From Acidobacteriota bacterium (lineage in GTDB: Bacteria; Acidobacteriota; Blastocatellia; UBA7656): a stretch of 64,000 nucleotides of DNA. Where the stretch lies: the NCBI GenBank assembly GCA_040754075.1, contig JBFMDH010000031.1, forward strand, positions 1-64,000, written 5' to 3'. Positions 28,729 through 36,825 of the stretch are shown in pieces (within the stretch, counting starts at the first letter, position 1; each line of letters starts with the position of its first letter). The notes beneath the pieces are model-generated. The model had not been told where the DNA came from, did no database searches, and saw nothing but the letters and a program-made list of their open reading frames with translations. The position numbers and the translations under genes are program-made.

Positions 28729-28852
28729 TGAAGAAAGGGAGAGAGGGAGACGAAATTTTTCACCGCTTCTTTTGATCAATTGATCGGAGAGTTCGTTTTG
28801 GTTGTGTAAAGAAATTGAGTACCCTTCTTCTCCTCGTCTCCCCTTCTTCTGT
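28729..28852. repeat. Purine/pyrimidine inverted repeat spacer
   Basis: GAAAGGGAGAGAGGGAGACG on the left is mirrored by CGTCTCCCCTTCTTCT on the right. Between them lies the 12-bp palindrome GATCAATTGATC. It resembles the purine-tract hairpins at 43212-43425 and 43980-44110, and should stop or stabilise the pepP transcript. Confidence 0.55.
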
Positions 28853-28898
28853 GCTAAGGTATTTTTCTGTTACTTCATTGACTCAACACCGAGGAAAA

Positions 28899-29300
28899 AT
28901 GACTAAAATTGAACAGGCATTGGCAAACTGGCACGAATGCGTGAAGACGCGAAATATGAATGCGCTGGGCGAATTGCTCGCCGACGAGGCGCGTTTTCAT
29001 TCGCCGTTTTTGTGGAAACCGAAAGAAGGTAAAACACTCACGGCAAGTTATCTCACCGCTGCTTCGATGGTGCTCGAAGATTTTCACTATCACCGCGAGA
29101 TGACCGACGGCACGAGTTGGACCTTGGAATTCAGCGCGCGGGTTGGCGAATTTTCTTTAAAAGGCGTAGACCTCATTCGCTTCAATGAAGACGGAAAAAT
29201 TGTCGAGTTTGAAGTGATGATTCGCCCGTTTAAAGGACTCACGGCACTTGCCGAAGCCATGCAAAAACAACTTGCCGCGCAAGACACAAGTGAAGCGTAA
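28899..29300 (+). CDS. NTF2-like (SnoaL-type) protein
   Basis: 133 residues, cytoplasmic. It shows KIEQALANWHECVKTRNMNALGELLADEARFHSP, the normal first two helices of an NTF2-like fold, and ends with the strand IVEFEVMIRPFKGL. ATG 28899 was preferred over an upstream in-frame start because GAGG precedes it and family members begin at this helix. Function is not predictable. It ends 13 bp before the nth start. Confidence 0.75.
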   Translation: MTKIEQALANWHECVKTRNMNALGELLADEARFHSPFLWKPKEGKTLTASYLTAASMVLEDFHYHREMTDGTSWTLEFSARVGEFSLKGVDLIRFNEDGKIVEFEVMIRPFKGLTALAEAMQKQLAAQDTSEA

Positions 29301-29313
29301 ACAGGAGAGCCGA

Positions 29314-29961
29314 GTGAAGAGCGCCGAAGAAAAACAACGCACCCGAAAAATTATCAGTTTACTCAGAAAAGCCTACCCCGATGTCAAATGCAGTTTGAAT
29401 CACGCCAATGCGCTTGAACTGTTGATTGCGACGATTCTTGCGGCGCAATGTACAGACGAGCGGGTGAATATGGTTACCGCCGAGCTGTTTCGCAAATACC
29501 GCAAGGCGGAAGATTATTTGCAGGTGCCGCTTGCCGAACTCGAACAGGATATTCGCTCGACCGGATTTTATCGCAACAAAGCGAAATCCATTCAGGGCGC
29601 TTGTAAATTGCTGGTCGAAGAATTCGGCGGGCAGGTGCCGCAGGATTTCAAGGAGTTGTTGCGACTCCCCGGCGTAGCGCGCAAGACCGCAAACGTGGTG
29701 ATGGGCAATGCGTTCGGGGTGGCGTCAGGTGTGGTGGTTGACACGCACGTTTCGCGCCTTACGCAGTTATTGGGACTCACGCAAAACAGCGCGCCGGAAA
29801 AGATAGAACAGGATTTGCTTGAACTGGTGCCGAAAAATGACTGGATAGATTTTTCGCACCTGTTGATTTATCACGGTCGCGCTGTGTGCATCGCCCGCCG
29901 CCCGCAATGCGATAAATGCGTTCTGGAAAAACTCTGCCCGTCGTCGTTGCTAAAACAATAA
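29314..29961 (+). CDS. nth: Endonuclease III
   Basis: 215 residues from a GTG start preceded by AGGAG; the open frame extends upstream into the previous gene without a ribosome site. The helix-hairpin-helix is LPGVARKTANVV with the catalytic Lys, the catalytic Asp is in VVDTHVSRL, and four Cys (CIARRPQCDKCVLEKLC) bind a [4Fe-4S] cluster. It is a base-excision-repair glycosylase/lyase for oxidised pyrimidines. Its stop codon lies at the breakpoint of a truncated gene on the other strand. Confidence 0.95.
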   Translation: MKSAEEKQRTRKIISLLRKAYPDVKCSLNHANALELLIATILAAQCTDERVNMVTAELFRKYRKAEDYLQVPLAELEQDIRSTGFYRNKAKSIQGACKLLVEEFGGQVPQDFKELLRLPGVARKTANVVMGNAFGVASGVVVDTHVSRLTQLLGLTQNSAPEKIEQDLLELVPKNDWIDFSHLLIYHGRAVCIARRPQCDKCVLEKLCPSSLLKQ

Positions 29962-30583
29962 TCGCCGACTCCAAATCTTTTTCATCGAAAGTTTCTTTGA
30001 GTCCGAGAAAGTCCAGAAAATAGGGGTCGCGAAAAACCATGCTGGGGGTTAAACGGTCATCTTCGCGCAACGTCTGCAACTCTTTTTCGATTAGTTTTGC
30101 AGGCTTTTTGGAAAGCGCCGCGCGCTCATAAAGCATCCCGCCGATTTTCTGTCTGAGGGTACGAACACTCCAACGTTCAATGCGACACATCTCCGCATAA
30201 AATTGGCGTTGCAACGTATCTTTGAGCGAAATGATCGTAACGAAATGGCTCCAATTCAATTGTCGTGACAGTGTAACGACAATTTCATAGTCGGAAAATA
30301 TTTCAGCGAATTGAATCATGCGACGCAGGTTTTTCTCAGTAAAACCATTACCAAATTCTTCTACCAATTGTCGTGACATTGTCGCGACAATCTCTTCGCC
30401 GTAACGAGCACGTTTGCCTTTGAGAATATCCTGACGGATGCGGTGCGCGATGCTCCAATACGACATCACCAGCGTTGAATTGACCGATTGAGCGACCAAC
30501 TGTTTTGCATCGGTAATCATCTCGCGCAAATCACGCAACAAGGGCGCAGACGACCGGCTGAGGTTTGCAGGTTGCTTTCTCAT
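29962..30583 (-). pseudogene. Truncated DUF1016 (YhcG-type) nuclease gene
   Basis: The gene starts at MRKQPANL after GGAG. It shows a normal DUF1016 N-terminal domain (SYWSIAHRIRQDILKGKRARYGEEI, FTEKNLRRMIQFAE, LSRQLNWSHFVTIISLKD) and the linker up to FLGLKETFDEKDLESAI. It should continue for about 130 residues into a PD-(D/E)xK nuclease domain. Instead, homology ends exactly where the nth stop codon begins. The frame then runs on antisense to nth until 29777. The catalytic domain is lost, so the gene is inferred to be dead. Confidence 0.75.
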
Positions 30584-30788
30584 TTCCGTTACTCCTTCAC
30601 GCAAGAATTGCCGAAAGCTTGCGTTGCAAAGGTTTTGATTTGCCGAAAGCTTAACCCACCACGCTGAACCTGTGAAGTGAAGGGTTAAATTTTGTAAGCC
30701 GGGATTGATGACGAATTGCAATCTCACCGGAACTTTGCCAGCCGCAATTTGAAAAGCCTCGCGCTCACAAGTAGTATTGCCGCAGGTT

Positions 30789-31676
30789 ATGAATGACAAA
30801 TTCTCGAATAAAATCTGGCATCTGGTGAGCCTCACCGTTGCGCCGGATGCGGAAGAACTCGCCGGTTCAATACTATTTGATATGGGGGCAACCGGAACCA
30901 TCACTCTTGAAGAATCACCGGAGCGTACAAAACTCGGCGCTTACTTTGACGAGCAACGCGATTCTGACAATTTAGCCAGGCTCATCGAAGCCGAATTTGC
31001 GCGCGCCGGAATTTTAAATTCGCTTTTCGCTATTACCCTCGAAGCGATTCCCGAACAGGACTGGATGCAGAAATGGAAAGAAGGCTTTGAGCCAATCCAT
31101 ATCGGCAATCGTTTGCTGGTTGCGCCGTCGTGGAAAGTGCCCGAAAAGCGTGAGGCTCGCGCGGTTATTCAAATCGACCCGGGCATGGCATTCGGTACAG
31201 GCACCCACGAAACCACACGGCTTTGTCTTGAAGCCATCGAAAAATACTGGCAGGGCGGCACCATGATTGACGTTGGCACCGGCACAGGGATTCTTGCCAT
31301 CGGCGCGGCGCTGCTTGTGCCGACGTCGCGCATCACCGCGATTGATATTGACCCGCTTGCCGTCGAAGTCGCCGGGGAAAACATTGCCATCAACAAGGTT
31401 GAAAAAAATATTGATGCGCGAGTCGGTGAACCCGCCGAATTTGCCGGGCAGACCTTTGATGTGGTGGTCGCCAATCTGACCGCCGAAGTCATCATTGCCT
31501 TGATGGGCGACCTTGCCGCGTGTTTGCAAGATGCGGGGGTGATGATTCTTTCAGGTATTCTCACCACTTTGCGCGAAGATGTTCAGCGAAGCGCCGCGCA
31601 ATTCAATTTAAAAATTATCGAATGTCAGGAAGCCGGCGAGTGGTCAATGCTGGTGGCGCGAAGAGGTGACATCTGA
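30789..31676 (+). CDS. prmA: Ribosomal protein L11 methyltransferase
   Basis: About 295 residues. The N-terminal substrate domain is followed by a SAM-binding Rossmann domain with GTGTHETTRLCL, motif I DVGTGTGILAIG, the acidic strand AIDIDPLAVE and VVVANLTAEVI. It trimethylates ribosomal protein L11 in the cytoplasm. ATG 30789 is used; a TTG 12 bp upstream is in frame, and neither has a strong ribosome site. Its stop overlaps the rsmE start (TGATG), the common prmA-rsmE pairing. Confidence 0.93.
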   Translation: MNDKFSNKIWHLVSLTVAPDAEELAGSILFDMGATGTITLEESPERTKLGAYFDEQRDSDNLARLIEAEFARAGILNSLFAITLEAIPEQDWMQKWKEGFEPIHIGNRLLVAPSWKVPEKREARAVIQIDPGMAFGTGTHETTRLCLEAIEKYWQGGTMIDVGTGTGILAIGAALLVPTSRITAIDIDPLAVEVAGENIAINKVEKNIDARVGEPAEFAGQTFDVVVANLTAEVIIALMGDLAACLQDAGVMILSGILTTLREDVQRSAAQFNLKIIECQEAGEWSMLVARRGDI

Positions 31677-32428
31677 TGCAACGTCGCAGATTTTACGCTT
31701 CGCCCGATGCGATTAACGACCGTCGCATCACCCTTTCCGGTGACGAATCGCATCACCTGCTGCGCGTTTTGCGATTGCAGGCGGGCGATGAAGTTTTTGT
31801 TTTCGACGGGTGCGGTCAGGAATATCGCTGCCAGTTCGTGGAAGCCAAATCCAAATTGGCAGTCGTTGAAATTGGTGAAGCGTTAACCGATGTAGTTGAA
31901 TCGCCGCTTGCTATCACTTTGGCGCAGGCGCTGGTGAAAGGTGAGAAGTTTGATTTGATTGTGCAGAAAGCCACCGAACTCGGGGTATCGCGCATTGTGC
32001 CGCTGGCGACCGCGCGCGCCGATATGAAATTAAATGCCGAACAGGCGAACAAACGGCAAGACCGCTGGCATCGCATTGCCCTTGAAGCGTTGAAACAATC
32101 GGGGCGGCGAACCCTGGTTGCAATCGAAAAGCCAAGCGCGATTGACAAATTTATTGCAACTCATGACAGCGAATCACAGGGCGAAATCATTTTTTTTAAT
32201 GAACGTGGCGGCGCGTTACTTGACCAGACAATGAGCGAATTAATCAATAAAGACGCGGTGACGGTGATGATTGGACCCGAAGGCGGTTGGGGCGATGACG
32301 AGATTGATTGCTTCAACCAATGTGGAGCCAAAGCGGTCACCCTCGGACGACGGATACTCAGAAGCGAAACCGCCGCACTCGTCGCTGTGACCTTGTTGCA
32401 ACACCGGCTTGGCGACCTGTCACGATAG
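31676..32428 (+). CDS. rsmE: 16S rRNA (uracil1498-N3)-methyltransferase
   Basis: 250 residues. The N-terminal PUA-like part contains LSGDESHHLLRVLRLQAGDEV. The SPOUT methyltransferase part shows ALVKGEKFDLIVQKATELGV, the knot motif MIGPEGGWGDDEI and LGRRILRSETAALVAV. It methylates U1498 of 16S rRNA. Start overlaps the prmA stop by TGATG, so the two are translated together. Confidence 0.95.
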   Translation: MQRRRFYASPDAINDRRITLSGDESHHLLRVLRLQAGDEVFVFDGCGQEYRCQFVEAKSKLAVVEIGEALTDVVESPLAITLAQALVKGEKFDLIVQKATELGVSRIVPLATARADMKLNAEQANKRQDRWHRIALEALKQSGRRTLVAIEKPSAIDKFIATHDSESQGEIIFFNERGGALLDQTMSELINKDAVTVMIGPEGGWGDDEIDCFNQCGAKAVTLGRRILRSETAALVAVTLLQHRLGDLSR

Positions 32429-32440
32429 AAAGGAGCAATT

Positions 32441-32848
32441 ATGTGGAGTGAAGAACAACAACGAGAATTCAAAGAACGCATCGCGAAATTTTCTGACGAA
32501 GAACTGTTGCAAATCGTTTGCGAAGATTATGACGATTATCACGAAACCGCTTTGCAGATTGCCGAAGCCGAACTCAACCGGCGCGGTATCTATCTCGAAG
32601 ATGAGGAGTCGGCGGCAACGGCTGATGAGCAGACCGCTCGCGCAGCCAGGCTGAATGGGTCTCAGGCAAAGCCGCCGGCTTGCGCAGCGTGCGGCAGCGC
32701 AATGCGCCCTGCCTATTTATTTGCGGGCAAAGAAGTGACGGTTTTGTTCACAGACAATAACGAAGAGCGTTTCGTTGATGTGCTGGCTTGTGCGCGTTGC
32801 GGACAAATTAAACTGAGTGTAGATTACGCGACCGATGTTGAAGGTTGA
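32441..32848 (+). CDS. Small protein with C-terminal zinc ribbon
   Basis: 135 residues. The acidic helical N-terminal half (EEQQREFKERIAKFSDEELLQIV) includes AEAELNRRGI. The C-terminal half has two CxxC knuckles (CAACGSAM and CARCGQIK) that should bind zinc. AAGGAG precedes the start. The function is unknown. It may be co-transcribed with rsmE, 12 bp upstream, and lies 99 bp before the selenoprotein gene. Confidence 0.75.
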   Translation: MWSEEQQREFKERIAKFSDEELLQIVCEDYDDYHETALQIAEAELNRRGIYLEDEESAATADEQTARAARLNGSQAKPPACAACGSAMRPAYLFAGKEVTVLFTDNNEERFVDVLACARCGQIKLSVDYATDVEG

Positions 32849-32947
32849 AAATAATCAGTAACCCGACCGCAAGGAGCGCGCGGATTCAAATGCTCTGCCT
32901 CACGTTCGGACTACTGACAAAGATTTCGCAGTTTACCGGAGAAAGAA

Positions 32948-33562
32948 ATGCCCGATAACCAATTGCGCCAACCTAAAATTGGCGAACTCGCGCCCGATTT
33001 CACTTTGCCGGCAGTTGATGGCGATAGTGTCCATCTTGCAAATTATGCGAAGCCCGTAAGTCTGGTGTTTTTGCGCCATCTTGCTTGAGTGCTTTGAGCC
33101 GAGCATCTGGTGCAGTTGCATCAGCCCGATATACAACGAGAGTTGACGGAATTAAACGCGCAAATACTGGTAATTTCGTTTGCGCCTGTGAAAATTCTGA
33201 GCGATTGGCTGCCATATTTTCGCAAACATTTTCTGGAGCGGTTTTTTAAAGCCCAGCGCATTGAACGCCCTGCGGAATTTTTTCCGCAAATGCGTTTCTT
33301 GTCAGATGTGGAGCTTGCGGCTTATCACGCCTACGGGCTTGGCAGATTTTCCATCTGGCAAGCCTACGGGCCAAACATTATTCGCCGGTACATGAAATTT
33401 ATTTTTCAAGGCAAGTTGGGGCGTTTGCCCGATGGCGATACTTTGCAAAAAGGCGGCGATTTTGTGGTCAACCGCGAGGGACGTTTAACGCTTTCGCAGG
33501 TTGGCAATGACCAGAGCGAAAGACCGCCAATCGGCGATATTCTCGCGGCGCTCAAAAAATAA
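32948..33562 (+). CDS. Predicted UxxU selenoprotein, peroxiredoxin-like (SelL-related)
   Basis: 204 residues if both in-frame TGA codons (33086-33088 and 33095-33097) are read as selenocysteine, giving U47-V-L-U50. The N-terminus is a redoxin opening (IGELAPDFTLPAVDGDSVHL, SLVFLRHLA). After UxxU the fold continues in the same frame (EHLVQLHQ, ILVISFAPVKILSDWLPYF). Relatives have CxxC at exactly these positions. A hairpin with SECIS-like spacing follows. GGAGA precedes ATG 32948. It should act as a thiol/selenol oxidoreductase. A pseudogene would need two nonsense changes at just the two redox positions with no other damage. A disulfide reductase gene follows. Confidence 0.85.
33107..33124 (+). 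promoter_or_regulatory. Candidate bacterial SECIS hairpin
   Basis: CTGGTGC (33107-33113) pairs with GCATCAG (33118-33124) over 7 bp, including one G-U, around the loop AGTT. The conserved G is the second loop base, as expected for bacterial SECIS elements. There are 17 nt between the second TGA and that G, and 26 nt from the first TGA; both fit the accepted 16-37 nt range. One hairpin may serve both codons. Confidence 0.7.
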
Positions 33563-33710
33563 AAAGCTGATGGGACAGGCGAAATCAGCCAGGGGAGACT
33601 GTCAAATTCGGTTACGCAAAAAATGGGTTATGGTGTGGGGGCATCCGATGATGAAAGCTGTTGAGTTGCTGCATCCCTGCGCCCCTTAGCTAATGAACAG
33701 GAGCGGTTCA

Positions 33711-35135
33711 ATGAGTGAAAAATACGATCTGGCGATTATCGGCGCAGGTTCCGGCGGATTGACGGCGGCACAGGTTGGGGCGCAGGTTGGGGCACGGGTT
33801 GCCCTGATTGAAAAGCATCGCATCGGCGGCGATTGCACCTGGACGGGATGTGTGCCGAGTAAAGCCCTGCTCAAAGCCGCAAAGGTTGCGCAACAAACAC
33901 GCCTGGCTTCGCGCTTTGGTCTGACGGCGGCGCTGGAGCCGGTCAATCTCAAAGCGGTGATGGCTTATGTTCGCAGTTCGATTGCCGCAATTTATCAGCA
34001 CGAAGAACCCCGGACGTTGGGCGCTCAGGGCATCGATGTGGTGATGGGGCAAGCGCGGTTTGCAGACCCGCAGACGCTCGCCATTACGATGGCTGAAGGC
34101 GAAAAGCGAATCGTTGCAAAAAACATTCTCATCTGTGCAGGAGCGCGACCGCGATTGCCGCAAATCAGAGGCTTTTCCGAAGTGCCTTACCTGACCTATG
34201 AGACCATCTTCGAGATGGAAACCCTGCCGGAAAAATTTGTAGTGATGGGCGGTGGACCCGTCGGCATCGAAATGGCGCAAGCCTTTTTAAGACTGGGTTC
34301 CGATGTCACCCTTCTGCATTCCCGCCCGCGTTTGCTTCCTAAAGATGAACCGGAAGCCGCGGCGGTCTTAACCCGTTGTTTGCAAGCGGAGGGCGCCAAA
34401 CTTTTTCTCGATGCCAGAGTCTTTTCTGTCGCGCAAACTTCCTGTGGGATGACGCTACGCGCCAATGTCGGCGAATTCTGTTGCGACGCTTTACTGGTTG
34501 CCACCGGTCGCGCCCCCAATATTGATACGATGGCGTTGGAGAAAGCCGGTGTGCAGTTTAGCGAAAAGGGCATTCCGGTTGATGAAAATTTACAAACCAA
34601 TGTCAAGCATATTTATGCGGCGGGTGATTGTCTGGGCGGTCCGCAATTTACCCATTATGCCGCCTATCAGGCTTTTATTGCGGCGCGCAATGCGCTCTTT
34701 CCCGGTTCGTTAAAAGGGCTGGCGCAATCGGTTCCCTGGACAACCTTCACCGATCCCGAAATCGCTCACGCCGGATTGACGGAAGCTGAAGCGCGAGTCA
34801 AGTATGGCGACAACCTCGAGGCGCGGGTCGTCGAGATGGGGCGCGTTGACCGCGCCGTAACCGAAAGCGATACCTCAGGGTTTATCAAAGTCATTCATAA
34901 AAAAGATGGCACCGTGGTGGGCGCAACCGTTGTTGCCGAACGCGCCGGTGAAGTGATTCACGAATGGGCAATCGCCATCGCGCAAAACTGGAAGATCAGC
35001 GAACTCTCATCGATGATTCATGTTTATCCGACCTATTCAATTGCCAATCAGCAACTGGCTTCGGAATATTCGCTTGAACGATTTTTGCGCGGCTCGGCAG
35101 GGAAAATTTTGAAACGACTCAGTGGCTTGCGATAG
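33711..35135 (+). CDS. FAD-dependent pyridine nucleotide-disulfide oxidoreductase
   Basis: 474 residues, class I family (dihydrolipoyl dehydrogenase / mercuric reductase-like). The FAD loop is DLAIIGAGSGGLTAA, the redox disulfide is GGDCTWTGCVPSKAL, the NAD(P) loop VMGGGPVGIEMAQAF, and the second FAD motif IYAAGDCLG. The dimer-interface His lies in SMIHVYPTYSIANQQ, differing from the HPTLSE of lipoamide dehydrogenase. No N-terminal HMA domain or C-terminal Cys pair for mercury is present. ATG 33711 has AGGAG. It is 148 bp downstream of the selenoprotein and may reduce it (inference). Confidence 0.9.
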   Translation: MSEKYDLAIIGAGSGGLTAAQVGAQVGARVALIEKHRIGGDCTWTGCVPSKALLKAAKVAQQTRLASRFGLTAALEPVNLKAVMAYVRSSIAAIYQHEEPRTLGAQGIDVVMGQARFADPQTLAITMAEGEKRIVAKNILICAGARPRLPQIRGFSEVPYLTYETIFEMETLPEKFVVMGGGPVGIEMAQAFLRLGSDVTLLHSRPRLLPKDEPEAAAVLTRCLQAEGAKLFLDARVFSVAQTSCGMTLRANVGEFCCDALLVATGRAPNIDTMALEKAGVQFSEKGIPVDENLQTNVKHIYAAGDCLGGPQFTHYAAYQAFIAARNALFPGSLKGLAQSVPWTTFTDPEIAHAGLTEAEARVKYGDNLEARVVEMGRVDRAVTESDTSGFIKVIHKKDGTVVGATVVAERAGEVIHEWAIAIAQNWKISELSSMIHVYPTYSIANQQLASEYSLERFLRGSAGKILKRLSGLR

Positions 35136-35177
35136 GGAAGAGAAGCGTTGATACGGTGATTGGCGTTGGCTGCCGGT

Positions 35178-35195
35178 CTTAACTTCATGCCATTG
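35178..35195. repeat. Solo end of the MITE-like element at 49730-49884
   Basis: CTTAACTTCATGCCATTG differs by one base from the right terminal repeat of the 49.7-kb element. No partner repeat is seen within 300 bp, so this is either a remnant end or a short dispersed motif. Confidence 0.45.
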
Positions 35196-35269
35196 AACCG
35201 TTGTGGTCGCGATGACAAACGGATGAACTCACTTGCCTGCGTGAATTTCGTGTATGTTCAATGGGTTGT

Positions 35270-35893
35270 TCAGACAATTCTTTTTAAAGCGGAAACCTGA
35301 TCGAATTCTTCTTCAGGAAAATGTGCTCTGAGTGATTCAATCGTTCCATACCCCCAGGACACCGCTCCAAAAGCTACGTTTTCCTTACGCGCTGCCTCCA
35401 GGTCGGTAACTTGGTCGCCGATATAGATGGATTCGTGACAGGAAATGCCGGTCTTTCTGAGTACCTTCTGGATTCTCGCGGGTTTGCCAAAAATCGACAT
35501 TCCACACTCAAATTGGTCAATTAACTTTTTATTTGCAGGACCCAGAATCCGGCTTACATTGTCATATGAGTTTGATGAAACGATTGCCAGTGTCACGCCG
35601 TTATTCGCCAGATGCGGCAACACCTCGTCAATCTGTTCAAACAGCGGGATGCTTGCCGCATTTTGCCGCATCAAAGAGATAAAGTGCTTTGCCACAAGCG
35701 GAAGTTTCCAGGCAGGCATTCCTACATATTCCATCATCTGCCTGGCAGTGTAATGCCTGAAAGTCGGCACCAAATCCGGAGCGATTCCCTTGAAATCATG
35801 CTGTTCGGCGAGTTGATTGAATACGCGAACAAAAAAGGGAAATGAGTTGGCTAAAGTTCCGTCGAAGTCGAAAATTGCCAGCCGATATTTCAT
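35270..35893 (-). CDS. HAD-family phosphatase (phosphoglycolate phosphatase-like)
   Basis: 207 residues. Motif I DFDGTLANSF carries the nucleophile Asp, motif II is AIVSSNSYD, the Lys lies near PARIQKVL and motif IV is YIGDQVTDLEAA. The helical cap between motifs I and II is the small C1 type seen in phosphoglycolate phosphatase and beta-phosphoglucomutase. Substrate not determined. It stands alone on the minus strand after the small 59-residue gene. Confidence 0.88.
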   Translation of the reverse strand: MKYRLAIFDFDGTLANSFPFFVRVFNQLAEQHDFKGIAPDLVPTFRHYTARQMMEYVGMPAWKLPLVAKHFISLMRQNAASIPLFEQIDEVLPHLANNGVTLAIVSSNSYDNVSRILGPANKKLIDQFECGMSIFGKPARIQKVLRKTGISCHESIYIGDQVTDLEAARKENVAFGAVSWGYGTIESLRAHFPEEEFDQVSALKRIV

Positions 35894-35916
35894 ATGAGAG
35901 AATTGCCGAACGCAAA

Positions 35917-36096
35917 TCAGCCCAACAACCCGCCGATTTTATCGGCGACTCCGCCCATCCCGAATTTCCCCAGATACTCGGTGATTTGTTCGGGGTTGGA
36001 TTTTATATATTCCAAAATCGTATCGACGGCTTGATTGGCTTTCTCTTCATCAAGCCCGACTTTTGCGGTCAATAAAGCCACCAGTTGTTCTTTCAT
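35917..36096 (-). CDS. Small conserved-looking protein (59 aa)
   Basis: Starts at MKEQLVALLTAKVGLDEEKAN after AGGAG at ideal spacing. It is a short helical protein ending in a Gly-rich tail (GKFGMGGVADKIGGLLG). I do not assign a family; the helix-plus-Gly-tail layout is reminiscent of small DUF2267/DUF2780-type proteins. The ribosome site directly follows the T-run of the hairpin terminator at 36114-36149, so expression probably depends on read-through or an internal start. Confidence 0.65.
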   Translation of the reverse strand: MKEQLVALLTAKVGLDEEKANQAVDTILEYIKSNPEQITEYLGKFGMGGVADKIGGLLG

Positions 36097-36113
36097 TGTC
36101 ATTCTCCTGAAAA

Positions 36114-36149
36114 AAAGTAGAGCAAGCATTTTGCGGCTTGCTCTACTTT
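36114..36149 (-). terminator. Rho-independent terminator after the LysM gene
   Basis: AAAGTAGAGCAAGC and GCTTGCTCTACTTT form a perfect 14-bp stem around an 8-nt loop. Read on the minus strand, it is followed by a seven-T run. The run abuts the ribosome site of the next gene, so the hairpin may act as an attenuator. Confidence 0.9.
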
Positions 36150-36171
36150 CGGTTTAACCATTTGAGCTTGA

Positions 36172-36561
36172 TTACTCAAAATTCGGAATCACCAGTTTCT
36201 GACCGACTTTAATCATATCGGGGTCGTTCAATTGATCACGGTTGGCTTCAAAAATCTGTTGATAGGTAAGTTTTCCGTGCGTCACCTCTTTGGCAATTCT
36301 GGAAAGCGAATCGCCGGATTCGACCGTGTAATGTCCATAGATGTCTGAACGCGCGGTAGAGAAATTCAAGGTCAAATCGCCGTCATCAAGACCCGGATCA
36401 ATCTCTTTGGCTTTATCCCAGACTTTATTCACATCATATTTGGTTGGCAACGTACCGCTAACGGTTATGTGACCGTTCTCTTCGTTGGCAGCCAAGCCGG
36501 TGCCGCCCAACTGTTCCGCTAAAATGTAAATCGGTCCGTATTTATCTGTTAATGCTGACAT
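36172..36561 (-). CDS. BON-LysM domain protein (Kbp/YgaU-like)
   Basis: About 129 residues. A BON-like region (TDKYGPIYILAEQLGGTGLAANEENGHITVSGTLPT) is followed by LysM (HYTVESGDSLSRIAKEV...QIFEANRDQLNDPDMIKVGQKLVIP). Length and order match E. coli Kbp (YgaU), a potassium-binding protein. No signal peptide is present, as in Kbp. GGAGG lies 9 nt before ATG 36561. It ends before a strong terminator. Confidence 0.88.
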   Translation of the reverse strand: MSALTDKYGPIYILAEQLGGTGLAANEENGHITVSGTLPTKYDVNKVWDKAKEIDPGLDDGDLTLNFSTARSDIYGHYTVESGDSLSRIAKEVTHGKLTYQQIFEANRDQLNDPDMIKVGQKLVIPNFE

Positions 36562-36825
36562 GATGTTCATCCTCCGAATTGGAATTGATCGTTACTGTAA
36601 AGCGAAAGCTCTTGCGTGAGGGGAATAAGTTGTCACCGGAGCTTTTGCAACTGTTTGAGTATGCCGATTGACTATAGCGAAGTGGTAATGGTTTTTCAAC
36701 GCAGCGCCGATTGAAAAACCATTTGTAACAAAAATGCAAGGTGGCTTCACGAAAAGGTTAAATGAGCAAACGGATTTAGCCGCGAGCACCAGCGCGGGCA
36801 GGATGGTTTCTAAAAAATTAACCCG

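Noticed and set aside
30584-30904. Longer N-terminal extension of the DUF1016 frame
   Set aside because: GGAG and the family start place the beginning at 30583. The upstream codons are antisense to the prmA start region.
33775-33805. Apparent 12-bp duplication coding AQVGAQVG in the disulfide reductase
   Set aside because: The protein has the normal length here compared with the family's FAD-binding helix, so it is not an expansion.
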